In this document: in pieces, positions 41,101-46,595 of the stretch
Numbering within the stretch: position 1 is the stretch's first letter
Layout of the letters: every line of letters starts with the position of its first letter
From: Leuctra nigra
Taxonomy: Eukaryota > Arthropoda > Insecta > Plecoptera > Leuctridae
NCBI GenBank assembly: GCA_934045905.1
Contig: OW203769.1
Coordinates: forward strand, 13,671,705 to 13,735,704
DNA length: 64,000 nt
Direction: 5' to 3'
Program-made: the position numbers and the translations under genes
The notes under the pieces: generated by a model
What the model was told of the DNA's origin: nothing
The model's database searches: none
The model's input: only the letters and a program-made list of their open reading frames with translations

Positions 41101-41298
41101 CAATTTATTTATTTCTCTGCACTTGGACTATTTTCATGAGCAAGGTGGAGCCCACCACAGACAGAACCCGATGGAAAGAGTTTCCGGACTCACCCGCGTG
41201 CCTCCGTGCTCCTGATACTCGAGGCCGAAGTAGTCTGCTTCCAGGAGATGAAGCTGCTTGCAGACTTGTTCGAACAGCAGCCGTCCCGTCGCTTTAGC
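729..41298 (-). CDS. Cdep: FARP/Cdep orthologue: FERM, RhoGEF (DH) and PH domain protein, spliced, partial at both ends
   Basis: This is a multi-exon gene read on the minus strand; single exons are listed separately. Family knowledge: FARP1/FARP2 and fly Cdep are cytoplasmic, membrane-associated Rho-family guanine nucleotide exchange factors with an N-terminal FERM domain, then DH and PH domains, acting in neurite, synapse and adhesion signalling. Seen here: FERM lobes with [24 protein letters not shown] and [12 protein letters not shown]; the FERM-adjacent [11 protein letters not shown] signatures [12 protein letters not shown] and [14 protein letters not shown]; and the PH start [19 protein letters not shown]. 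All junctions are GT..AG and all phases match, giving 713 complete codons in the window for the DH-PH route (2141 coding nt). The first FERM exon(s) lie upstream of 41298 and were not found; the PH domain continues past the left edge. The alternative route through the giant exon gives 2654 residues in the window. Family assignment rests on recognition, not a database search. Confidence 0.93.
1234..1456. mobile_element. Tc1/mariner-type MITE, copy 1
   Basis: A 223-bp sequence with near-perfect inverted ends of about 29 bp, starting TACACTCGGCCAAACAAAAC and ending with the inverse of TACACTTGGCCAAACAAAAC. TA at both outer ends fits the TA target of Tc1/mariner elements. A second copy is at 38628. 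No coding capacity. Confidence 0.75.
1771..1911 (-). CDS. Cdep: Exon L (DH end and start of PH domain)
   Basis: The exon is 141 nt, 47 codons, phase 0 at both ends, between GTCCGCAG and GTTAGT. It encodes [20 protein letters not shown], then [20 protein letters not shown] and QQRMFFL. ExLxxPGRxFxRxGxLxK leading to QQRMFFLF is the DH-PH boundary of FARP proteins. Confidence 0.95.
2138..2338. mobile_element. Inverted-repeat element (MITE-like)
   Basis: Arms 2138-2175 and 2301-2338 are 38-bp inverted repeats with one mismatch (core ATCCTTTTCTTTTCGAGTAC), separated by about 125 bp. No clear target duplication was found. Confidence 0.55.
2624..2920 (-). CDS. Cdep: DH exon K (catalytic C-terminal half)
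   Basis: The exon is 297 nt, 99 codons, phase 0 at both ends, between GTCTGCAG and GTGAGT. It carries [20 protein letters not shown] and [12 protein letters not shown], the DH helix (usual form LxxPxQRLxxYxLLL) that contacts the GTPase, then the final DH helices. Confidence 0.96.
3296..3690. repeat. Diverged tandem duplication of about 190 bp
   Basis: Two adjacent copies (about 3315-3500 and 3505-3690) share AAAATATGAGTTTGATCAGA near the start and GAAAAACTCTGACCTG near the end. It lies directly upstream of the LINE copy and may be its own repeat family. Confidence 0.65.
3870..5057 (+). CDS. Reverse transcriptase, C-terminal part of a non-LTR ORF2
   Basis: A 395-residue open frame with non-LTR reverse transcriptase motifs. 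[13 protein letters not shown] (residues about 19-31) carries the first catalytic Asp. [13 protein letters not shown] begins near residue 77. FADDT (residues 108-112) has the catalytic Asp pair. Later come the thumb ([13 protein letters not shown]) and the C-terminal region ([18 protein letters not shown]). The N-terminal endonuclease and the fingers are missing, so the copy cannot be autonomous. The Met start is only the first ATG within the truncated frame. The absence of stops or frameshifts over 1.2 kb suggests a fairly recent insertion. Confidence 0.9.
   Translation: MKFNLELNLDKNFNIIALFIDFSKAFDTINHKKLIQILENIGIRGPLLNWFKNYLNNRKIVVKVSNSFSYYKDVLLGVPQGSNLGPILYIIYVNYVFKLLHDTKIFMFADDTVLLVANKSLEIAEMELQINFNKLICWTHDSGLVINSSKTKILHICSPFNTEKNSMIDITFHSNSCIHNNTLEGSCLCVTKIETAETHVYLGLTIDRHFTWRPHINVLCNKLRICAYRLYNLNDILSLRLIKIVYYALVESIMTYGVLAWGNASDVHLQRIFMVQKRIINIITPNYVKIKFNYKNDSFFAYLNFLNIFDIFLYKLIIRYYFDDEYKILYDHEVNTRAKEKGTLKVPGYTNKHGKRRLQYTIPTIFNIIPPVLKQLDKYVIIKKEIKDWLINRDH
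5066..5101. repeat. (TTA)n microsatellite
   Basis: About eleven TTA/ATT triplets just after the reverse transcriptase stop, probably part of the element's 3' UTR. Confidence 0.9.
5839..6054 (-). CDS. Cdep: DH exon J
   Basis: The exon is 216 nt, 72 codons, phase 0 at both ends, between GTGCAG and GTAGGT. It encodes [20 protein letters not shown], then [27 protein letters not shown] and KIADVLLKN. This matches the FARP DH segment with its DPMY...EQRLATWEG block. Confidence 0.95.
6731..7026 (-). CDS. Cdep: DH exon I (linker and start of RhoGEF domain)
   Basis: The exon is 296 nt: two bases complete a codon, then 98 codons, ending in phase 0 before GTGAGT. Acceptor TCCCTAG. A Pro/Ser-rich linker ([15 protein letters not shown]) is followed by [20 protein letters not shown] and [10 protein letters not shown], the first conserved helix of the Dbl-homology domain. 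Confidence 0.94.
7027..8933. other. Intron segment without recognised genes
   Basis: AT-rich intron sequence. A single end-like motif (AGAAGTAGAAGGGCAGAAGT, near 8696) belongs to the element family at 53745 and 61987. The candidate cassette exon at 8418-8507 is listed separately. Confidence 0.5.
8418..8507 (-). CDS. Candidate 90-nt cassette exon between linker and DH exon
   Basis: A minus-strand segment lies between GCAACAG and GTGAGT. It is exactly 90 nt and stays open in the phase needed between exon G and the exon at 7026 (phase 1 in, phase 1 out). It would add [20 protein letters not shown] and about ten more residues. The donor is strong, the acceptor tract is mediocre, and a 90-nt open frame is not rare by chance. 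No family similarity was recognised. Confidence 0.25.
10710..11819. mobile_element. Inner TIR element nested in the 8934-13123 structure
   Basis: The ends TCTCGGTGTCTGGCGAAAAT (10710) and the inverse (ending 11819) match for about 40 bp. Internal inverted matches include AACTTATCA blocks and TTATCAGCTTGTC-type sequence. 1110 bp, no coding. Confidence 0.7.
12525..12903. mobile_element. 379-bp TIR element with a tRNA-like core, nested
   Basis: Flanked by an exact 8-bp duplication AGTAAGAA (12517-12524 and 12904-12911). The ends ACGAGCGTCTGATGATAGAG and, inverted, ACGAACGTCTAATCGTAGAG form a TIR of about 26 bp. It interrupts the right arm of the larger element. Near 12640-12700 a pol III B-box-like GGTTTGATTCC follows an A-box-like TAGCGCCGTGG. 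Confidence 0.7.
13129..18692. other. Intron segment, no supported genes
   Basis: AT-rich with islands of higher CpG (about 13750-14050, 14620-15440, 16080-16330, 17460-17840). The open frames of up to 110 codons in these islands show no family motif. They could hold regulatory sequence or alternative 5' exons but nothing decisive is visible. A (TA)n run is at about 18422-18440. Confidence 0.45.
18693..19078. mobile_element. TTAA-type foldback element, copy 1
   Basis: Nearly a full-length palindrome with ends GACGGCTGGGTAGTGAGTTT and the inverse of GAGGGCTGAGTAGTGAGCGT. Flanks are TTGA and TTTT, decayed from TTAA seen at copies 2 and 4. Confidence 0.75.
19226..19456. mobile_element. Possible TIR element (AGAGGTAGAAGGGCGGA family)
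   Basis: The left end AGAGGTAGAAGGGCGGAGGT matches those at 53745 and 61987; the right end is degenerate. Low certainty for the right border. Confidence 0.4.
19904..19909 (-). terminator. Polyadenylation signal for the giant-exon transcript
   Basis: AATAAA on the minus strand, 112 nt beyond the TGA of the giant exon. It supports use of that exon as a terminal exon with a short 3' UTR. The cleavage site is not determined. Confidence 0.6.
20021..26949 (-). CDS. Cdep: Giant alternative terminal exon: 2308-residue repeat-rich disordered tail
   Basis: The exon is 6929 nt, open throughout, starting after TTCCAG with two bases that complete a Val codon from exon G and ending at a TGA at 20021. Composition is Ser, Pro, Glu, Lys and Asp rich with no globular domain, membrane segment or signal peptide that I can see. 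From N to C terminus: basic Ser-rich start; acidic blocks; ten exact YAEI motifs (24895-25630); SPR repeats (24475-24545); a 12-residue [12 protein letters not shown] repeat (about 23868-24280); a Lys-Pro rich region; a Ser-Pro repeat built on PFPISPNQ and PDSPED (about 21490-22510); acidic and poly-Ser stretches; and a basic end finishing QSSV. An open frame of this length with protein-level repeat variation argues strongly for coding. Known FARP linkers are far shorter. Its role is unknown; a docking scaffold tethered through FERM is an inference. Confidence 0.88.
21490..22510 (-). repeat. Ser-Pro repeat (PFPISPNQ / PDSPED) in the giant exon
   Basis: A roughly 20-residue repeat of the form [20 protein letters not shown] recurs with shortened units (PFPISPNQ followed by TGSIPDSPE). 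Nearly every half-unit has an SP dipeptide. The DNA here is poorer in G+C than the flanking parts of the exon, which suggests later expansion. Confidence 0.85.
23868..24280 (-). repeat. 12-residue [12 protein letters not shown] tandem repeat
   Basis: A 36-bp repeat encodes 11 units, nearly all of exactly 12 residues. The variants are [36 protein letters not shown] and the commonest, [12 protein letters not shown]. Copies towards the C-terminal side are the most alike. The alternation of basic, acidic and hydrophobic residues recalls PEVK-like extensible segments, but homology is not claimed. Confidence 0.9.
24475..24545 (-). repeat. SPR repeat segment in the giant exon
   Basis: Encodes consecutive SPR triplets ([20 protein letters not shown]). 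Such sites are candidate proline-directed kinase targets and resemble basic microtubule- or RNA-binding tracts; function is not shown. Confidence 0.8.
24895..25630 (-). repeat. YAEI tyrosine-motif array in the giant exon
   Basis: About 245 residues hold ten exact YAEI motifs, mostly as GIYAEIP or PIYAEI, plus variants YSDI and YAQV. Spacing is irregular, from about 10 to 65 residues, and the linkers differ, so this is a dispersed motif array, not a simple tandem DNA repeat. Codons vary between copies (TAC/TAT, GCC/GCG/GCA, GAG/GAA, ATC/ATA/ATT/ATC), which suggests that the amino-acid motif is under selection. Confidence 0.9.
27721..27824 (-). CDS. Cdep: Linker exon G, the branch point between the two isoforms
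   Basis: The exon is 104 nt: one base completes an Arg codon, then 34 codons, then one base carried over. It encodes [20 protein letters not shown], then [14 protein letters not shown]. Acceptor TTCTAG, donor GTCG before GTATGT. It ends in phase 1, which fits both the giant exon (26949) and the DH exon (7026). The Ser-rich content is like the start of the FARP linker but has no firm motif. Confidence 0.85.
28382..28405. repeat. C homopolymer (24)
   Basis: Uninterrupted C run in the intron between linker exon G and exon F. Confidence 0.95.
28862..29178. mobile_element. TTAA-type foldback element, copy 2
   Basis: Flanked by exact TTAA at 28858-28861 and 29179-29182. Ends GACGGCTGGGTAGTGAGTTT and inverse of GAGGGCTGGGTAGTGAGTTT. 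The interior is a long inverted repeat around CAGATGTTTAGTGCC. Confidence 0.82.
30034..30108 (-). CDS. Cdep: FERM-adjacent exon F
   Basis: The exon is 75 nt: one base completes Arg, then 24 codons ([16 protein letters not shown]...RQTFQ), then two bases (AG) carried over. Acceptor GTCCACAG, donor AG before GTACGT. YSGxTQKQ is shared by FARP-type FERM-adjacent regions. Confidence 0.93.
30870..31030 (-). CDS. Cdep: FERM exon E (end of F3 and start of FERM-adjacent segment)
   Basis: The exon is 161 nt: it starts in phase 0 after TTGCAG and ends with two extra bases before GTCAGT. It encodes [20 protein letters not shown], then [13 protein letters not shown], then RVLSRGSSF followed by the first two bases of an Arg codon. 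ECKNFWKxCVExHxFFR closes the F3 lobe. SRGSSFRYSG, which spans the junction to the next exon, is the conserved FERM-adjacent motif. Confidence 0.95.
31244..31382. mobile_element. Short TIR element (TTTAGCAGAGTATTGAAAGACC)
   Basis: Inverted ends GCTAAA..TTTAGCAGAGTATTG over about 20 bp bracket 139 bp. Related interior sequence (TTAGGACT..ATTGCCAT) recurs at about 48640-48720, and a decayed relative lies at about 33205-33320. Confidence 0.55.
31383..33399. other. Intron segment, no supported genes
   Basis: Intron between FERM exons D and E. The short frames at 31910-32131 and 32963-33202 lack family motifs and usable splice context. Confidence 0.5.
33400..33911. mobile_element. piggyBac-like MITE
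   Basis: Exact TTAA on both sides (33396-33399 and 33912-33915) with TIR CCCCTTGGGGTC and its inverse GACCCCAAGGGG. 512 bp without coding capacity. TTAA targets plus C-rich TIR fit the piggyBac superfamily. Confidence 0.8.
34842..34997 (-). CDS. Cdep: FERM exon D (F3 lobe, PH-like)
   Basis: The exon is 156 nt, 52 codons, phase 0 at both ends, between GCGCAG and GTAAGT. It encodes [20 protein letters not shown], then [20 protein letters not shown] and [12 protein letters not shown]. The [20 protein letters not shown] stretch is the characteristic F3 lobe of FERM domains, which binds membranes and peptides. Confidence 0.95.
35073..35559. mobile_element. hAT-like MITE with GGAACTAGTTCC palindromes
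   Basis: Exact 8-bp target duplication CGATACAC (35065-35072, 35560-35567). TIR CAGTGTTGGGTAGGAACT with inverse of CAGTGTTGGGTAAGTTCC. The subterminal 100 bp on each side consist of repeated AGTTCC/GGAACT words. Confidence 0.88.
36090..36358 (-). CDS. Cdep: FERM exon C (F2 lobe)
   Basis: The exon is 269 nt: two bases complete a Gly codon, then 89 codons, ending in phase 0 at GCCAAG before GTCAGT. It encodes [39 protein letters not shown] and [20 protein letters not shown]. The [14 protein letters not shown] and AEADLNLLE blocks are FERM F2 signatures. Confidence 0.94.
36571..36953. mobile_element. TTAA-type foldback element, copy 3
   Basis: Same family as 18693, 28862 and 54682; flanks ATAA and TAAT, decayed. 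Sits in the intron between FERM exons B and C. Confidence 0.75.
37025..37190 (-). CDS. Cdep: FERM exon B (start of F2 lobe)
   Basis: The exon is 166 nt: it starts in phase 0 with [14 protein letters not shown] and ends with one extra base (CAAG before GTATGC). The middle reads [20 protein letters not shown], then [12 protein letters not shown], typical of the FARP F2 lobe. Its acceptor CGGCAG is the last unit of a 33-bp minisatellite that fills the adjoining intron. Upstream of the acceptor the coding frame is closed by TAA codons in each repeat unit, so the exon cannot extend into the array. Confidence 0.92.
37191..38245. repeat. 33-bp minisatellite made of 3' splice sites
   Basis: 32 units of 33 bp (31 x 33 bp exactly separate the first and last CTGCCGACAT). 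On the minus strand a unit reads CACTGTTTCTAAC, then GCTGCTTGTAATGTCGGCAG. Each has a branch-point-like CTAAC about 21 nt before a CAG. The exon-proximal unit supplies the acceptor of exon B, and each unit begins with CACTG or TACTG; TACTG is also the first five bases of exon B. Confidence 0.93.
38628..38838. mobile_element. Tc1/mariner-type MITE, copy 2
   Basis: Over 90% similar by eye to 1234-1456, starting TACACTCGGCCAAACAAAAC. A 15-bp or so segment near the middle differs, and the right-hand terminal bases are lost. Confidence 0.75.
39394..39503. mobile_element. Short TIR element, 110 bp
   Basis: Ends GGCGTTTTCCACTGGC and GCCAGTGGAAAACGTC are inverted (15 of 16 match). No clear target duplication. 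Confidence 0.5.
39842..40220. mobile_element. hAT-like MITE (CAGGGCTCCCAACAG)
   Basis: Perfect 15-bp TIR CAGGGCTCCCAACAG and inverse, with CAATTA on both sides (39836-39841, 40221-40226). The direct repeat is 6 bp, not the usual 8 of hAT. Interior rich in short GTGGGA(A)TAAGT repeats. Confidence 0.75.
41194..41298 (-). CDS. Cdep: FERM exon A (end of F1 lobe)
   Basis: The exon is 105 nt, 35 codons, phase 0 at both ends. It starts after a CTGTGCAG acceptor and ends CGG before GTGAGT. It encodes [20 protein letters not shown] and then [14 protein letters not shown], the hallmark of the FERM F1 lobe in FARP proteins. It is the most 5' exon I can recognise. The next exon upstream should supply the start of the F1 lobe and must end in phase 0. 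Confidence 0.93.
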
Positions 41299-41719
41299 CT
41301 GCACAGACAAGACACATTGGTAATCAGTACTGGCTAATCATTAGTATTATACATTGGGTTGCATCAGAGTATCGAATCAGTATCAAAATCATTAAAACAA
41401 TATATTGATTAAAATAAATTGAAGAATATGAGTGAAATCATGAATATGTACTTGAGACTTCAGTGAAAACACAGTTATAATATTTGCCAAAACATCGAAT
41501 AAAGAATTAATCTTGAGTCAAAGAGAAGAGCATTATTTAGAATATTTCGTTGAAAGTATCAATTGAATAGTTAGTTAAAATTTTCGTCATACTCATAGTT
41601 TTTGCCATCAGAATGTACCTAATGTACTGTACTGTTTAAAATGTACTGTTTGAATGTATACGTCGGAAATAAAGAAAGAAGTGATTGTTTGTGTATCTAC
41701 CACATTTTTAATTAAGTAA

Positions 41720-42345
41720 GTAAGTTTATTTCCATTTCAACATTACAAGTAATGTATACAAGCATTGTCAGTGACCCTTAAGCATAAATAATTATGCTTT
41801 GTCTTGGGTGTATGGAATTTATTATAATCTAATTTTACCATAATAAAGTATAGTCGCTATGAATAAATTAAAAGTAATTCATTCATTCTCAATACATGGT
41901 TTCATTCATTCTAATACAAATAATAATAATAATAATAATAAGGAAAAAATCTATTATATTCTATTCTATTCAATCATTCATGTATTCATCTAAAGAGTAA
42001 TATGCTTTATTAACTAGAAATGTTTTGAGTAAATACTTAAATCTATTAATGTCAGTTACATTTTTTATGTTCTCAGGTAGTTTGTTGTAAAGTTTGCATT
42101 TTATATAACTCGAGTTTTTTTGTGTTTGTTTTGTTCTATGATTTGAAGTGTGAACGTGTGTTTTTGTTCTTGTGTCGTGTGAGTGTATGTCTTCGTTGAG
42201 TGCGTGTTGTTGAATGTTCTTTTTCGTAATGAGTGTGCATTCGTATATGTATATGCTGTGTACTGTTAGGATTTTGTGTTTTATAAATTGGGGTTTGCAG
42301 TGTGGCTTGATGAAGGAATCTTTTTTGCTTTTATTAATCTTTTTT
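41720..42345 (-). mobile_element. Non-LTR retrotransposon 3' fragment
   Basis: A minus-strand LINE end: the ORF C terminus (41970-42340) followed by an ATT-rich stretch, a 3' UTR and an end made of TTAC repeats (ATAAACTTACTTACTTA). 5'-truncated. It is a different element from the one at 3835. Confidence 0.75.
41970..42340 (-). pseudogene. Fragment of non-LTR ORF2 (C-terminal domain)
   Basis: About 122 codons, open from the truncation point to a TGA at 41970-41972, with no ATG start. It encodes HSHDTRTKTHVHTSNHRTKQ, then SSYIKCKLYNKLPENIKN, then FKYLLKTFLVNKAYYSLDEY. The HDTRxK...YNKLPxxIK...FKxxLKxxLxxxxYYSxDEY pattern is the usual C terminus of insect LINE reverse transcriptase proteins. 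No catalytic motifs remain. Confidence 0.85.
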
Positions 42346-43264
42346 ATTAAAAAAACACCCCCAAAGTCTTATAAAAACGAAGATTGATAAAAACGAAGAT
42401 TGATAAAAATAGTGGTAAAAAGCAAGAACAGGTAAAAGACATTGGCATGAGAAAAATGGGAAAATTAAGGAAGGGAACTAAGGAATAAATGAGGAATTAA
42501 GGACTGGCCACATTCTTTGCATAACAAAAATCCAGGGGCTACCGATTTTTATCAAAAAAAAACAAGAGTGAGCGAGAGTGATGAAAGCCATAGCAAATAC
42601 GACACTATAGACCCCATAAAGTTGGTCTACATAATAAAATTACAGGCTTAAAAGTGTACTTAATTCCTTATTCAAACAAGATAAGAAGATATGAATGGAA
42701 TTGTGAAACTTCCTTCACGACGTCGATTAATAATAGTAATTACAAAGTACTCGTCATAAGTGGTCAAGGTAACACGTGTAATTGGTGGTAGAGTGCACGC
42801 TTGCACTGCCGTCAAGGATGCATTAGCTGTGATAATGACTGTACTCCACCGCAGTTACACGCTATGTGAGAACAAGGGTTATTATCAATGAACATCACGT
42901 CGACTTCAAGTTAGCTGCTCCATCCTAGTGTCAATACATGTGCAAGAGTATTGATTAATACAAGACGAAACTTTAAAGGCGAAGGAACATATCATATCTC
43001 GAATTAAGAAATCACGGTTTTCTAAATATGAACTGTACAGCCAGAGAAACGACAAACATCACAAGAATTACTATCTTTCGAGGTCATACTGGTAGCTTAC
43101 ACCACGTAAGACTGGGGCAGAGTGAGCCAAATTTAATGAACTATATGATTGTGATTAAAATAATAATGGGAAACTGTTTTAAAAATATATTTATGAGATC
43201 TCAATCTGAGTAAAATACAAAATGGTTTACTTAACTTTTAAATATGTTCAAATTAAAATATTTT
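42346..43264. other. Intergenic or 5' intron sequence
   Basis: No exon or repeat recognised. AT-rich; the short frame at 43028-43213 has no support. Confidence 0.45.
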
Positions 43265-43269
43265 AAGAA

Positions 43270-44795
43270 AGAAGCCCAGTTTTCCCCATGGTGCACTGTG
43301 CCCCTGTCTCCCCTAATAAACCCCATGTCCCACTGTGCCCCTGTCTCCCCTAATATACCCCACGGCCACTGTTACCTTATCTCCCCTAATATACCCCACG
43401 GCCCACTGTTACCTTATCTCCCCTAATATACCCCATGGCCCACTGTGCCCCTGTCTCCCCTAATATACCCCACGGCCCACTGTTCCCTTATCTCCCCTAA
43501 TATACCCCACGGCCCACTGTGCCCCTGTCTCCCCTAATATACCCCACGGCCCACTGTTCCCTTATCTCCCCTAATATACCCCATGGCCCACTGTGCCCCT
43601 ATCTACCCTAGTGTACCCCAAGGCCCACTGTGCCTCTGTCTCCCCTAATATACCCCATGGCCCACTGTTCCCCGTTCTCCCCTAGTGTAACCCATGGCCC
43701 ACTGTTCCCTTATCTCCCCTAATATACCCCATGGCCCACTGTGCTTTTGTCTCCCCTAATATACCCCAAGGCCCAGTGTTTCTTATCTCCCCTAATATAC
43801 CCCATGGCCCACTGTGCCCCTGTCTCCCCTGATATACCCCATGTCCCACTGTGCCCCTGTCTCCCGTAATATACCCCACGGCCCACTGTTACCTTATCTC
43901 CCCTAGTGTACCCCACGGCCCACTGTTCCCTTATCTCCCCTAATATACCCCACCGCCCACTGTGCCCCTGTCTCCCCTAATATACCCCACGGCCCACTGT
44001 TACCTTATCTCCCCTAGTGTACCCCACGGCCCACTGTTCCCTTATCTCCCCTAATATACCCCACGGCCCACTGTGCCCCTGTCTCCCCTAATATACCCCA
44101 CGGCCCACTGTTACCTTATCTCCCCTAGTGTACCCCACGGCCCACTGTTCCCTTATCTCCCCTAATATACCCCACGGCCAACTGTGCCCCTGTCTCCCCT
44201 AATATACCACACGGCCCACTGTTCCCTTATCTCCCCTAATATACCCCACGGCCCACTGTGCCCCTGTCTTCCCTAATAAACCCCATGGCCAATGGTCCCC
44301 TGTCTCCCCTAATATACCCCACGGCCCACTGTGCCCCTGTCTTCCCTAATAAACCCCATGGCCAATGGTCCCCTGTCTCCCCTAATATACCCCACGGCCC
44401 ACTGTGCCCCTGTCTCCCCTAATATACCCCATGGCCCACTGTGCCCCTGTCTCCCCTAATATACCCCACGGCCCACTGTGTCCCTGTCTCCCCTAATATA
44501 CCCCATGGCCCACTGTTCCCTTATCTCCCCTAATATACCCCATGGCCCACTGTGCCCCTGTCTCCCCTTATATACCCCACGGCCCACTGTGTCCCTGTCT
44601 CCCCTAATATACCCCATGGCCCACTGTTCCCTTATCTCCCCTAATATACCCCACGGCCCACTGTGCCCCTGTCTCCCCTAATATACCCCACGGCCCACTG
44701 TGCCCCTGTCTCCCCTAATATACCCCACGGCCCACTGTGCCCCTGTCTCCCCTAATAAACCCCATGGCCAATGTTCCCCTGTCTCCCCTAGCTGG
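43270..44795. repeat. 37-bp minisatellite, about 41 copies
   Basis: Unit CCCCATGGCCCACTGTGCCC then CTGTCTCCCCTAATATA (37 bp). Two main variants, GTGCCCCTGTCT and TTCCCTTATCT, alternate; between about 43840 and 44165 a three-unit (111-bp) order repeats. Open frames through it are repeat artefacts. Confidence 0.93.
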
Positions 44796-44799
44796 TAGC

Positions 44800-46595
44800 G
44801 AGCCAGCTCTCACTATCTAATCAGGTTTTGACGATCACTTATTCTGACATAGGACCTCTATAAAATAACCCATTTGTGAGATTACTAAAAGAGAGGGAAC
44901 AAAAACAGATGTATCATAGAAATTACGATTTGCTGTCAGAACCAAACACGTCACGTTTTATTTACTACCTATAAAGCGGCAAAGGAAAAAGAAACGACGA
45001 AGAATTTCCAATCCACCACGTAGGAAGATGAGCTTGCGATTGAATTTCAATTCGACAAATGAATGGCACAGGTAAACGACAGACATGAAAGTGCGTAGGA
45101 AAGAGGGCAGGATCGTCTCTCCTTTTATCAAAGTGAGGGGGGGGGGGGGGGGGGCGCTTGCCGTTCATGGAATTCCACAAAGACCGAAAAAATACGAAAA
45201 CATTTTTTACAATAGGTATATATGTAATTGGAGAGGAAAGTTCAGTTCGCTTTTTTATTTCCATGAAAGGAAAACGATATTTTCATCGCTCGTTTGTCAC
45301 AGCTTCCTTTCAAATCTAAAGAACATCTCCGAAGTTGTATTTCCTTGTAGTTATTTACAAGGCTTCCTCATGAAACCAAGACACTATACGTCCAAAACGT
45401 ATCGAGTTAACATGGGGAACCTTGCCATCATTTGCCTCTCAACTGAGAGAAATCATTAAAACAGCGCTGTTCTTTCTGGTAATGTGACCTTCAGAGTTCC
45501 AAGATCATATCGTTACCCCCCCCCCCCCCCTCCCCCCTGTAAAACCTGCCGAATTTCATATTAAAGATCAACTTTTGGGTAATGAGCGGCGGGAGGGGGG
45601 GGGGGGGGGGGGGGGAGACAGAAAATGTAAGAAATACTTGAGAAATAAAAGCTGTATTATTCAAATTCTTCATGAAATATATGAATAATAATAAATATTT
45701 TCCTTTGAATATTTAAAGGGTACAGGGAAAGATCGCTTTGAGTCCATTTTTTGAAAAAAATTGGCGTAAAGTGTAATCTTGCAGTGATTTTATGAGCTTT
45801 CAGAATAAACCCTCGGTTTTTAGAAAATATTGCCACAAAGTCTTAAAAAAGCAATTGAAATATCGATCTGTATGAAAGATAGATACAAGTTTCAACACAA
45901 AACCGAGTTTATCTCAGTTTCATCCGAATGTATCCTTCATTTCTTACATTTTCTCAATAACATTCCCAGAAAATGTGTACCAAAACTACCTCCCAAAGTT
46001 GCAAAACAGTGGAGTAAATGAGCCTCTAGGCTAATTGTCCGCAATTCGGAAAATTTGACTCCGCCGTCAGTTTCTATGATACAAGCGCTCGGCCGTTTTA
46101 GCAAATTGAGAAAGAAAATTTGTTTCATAAGTGGGTGTAACTTCGATAGGATGTTCACATGATCAGTCTGATTGTATATTAGTAGCACTATTTAATTTTT
46201 GCTTCTTGCCTTGTTAATTAGGCGCCGGTTATTCAACAAAACCGCGCAAAACTATGACATTTGCGATACGATTGCAGACTAAGCCCATTAACCAATTGAT
46301 CTCAAATTTTAATCATGATTAGATTAAAGACAAACTTAGGGTTGTCACTTGCCACATTTAATAATTTATTAAATTTTACACGGTTCCCATTGATCCAAGA
46401 AATTATACAATTTTTCCCCAAAAATCAACTAATTATACTAATTAACGAAGCAAAAAATGAAAAATTTTCCAAGAGATAACCCTTAATCTCGACTAAAATT
46501 TCAAATCATTTCGTCAACCCATTTTGTCTCCAATCGTCACCAAAACAGTGCCTGCAACAAGAGTCAAAATCGCTCGCGCTTACACCAGCTTGCAC
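44800..46595. other. Non-coding stretch between two satellites
   Basis: Contains the G and C homopolymers listed; no gene, RNA or TIR element recognised. Confidence 0.45.
45137..45154. repeat. G homopolymer (18)
   Basis: Part of a 500-bp stretch with further runs: C at 45516-45537 (one T) and G at 45595-45615 (21). Confidence 0.9.

Noticed and set aside
37191..44795. CRISPR-like regular repeats
   Set aside because: The 33- and 37-bp units are head-to-tail with no unique spacers, and the sequence is animal nuclear DNA with introns.
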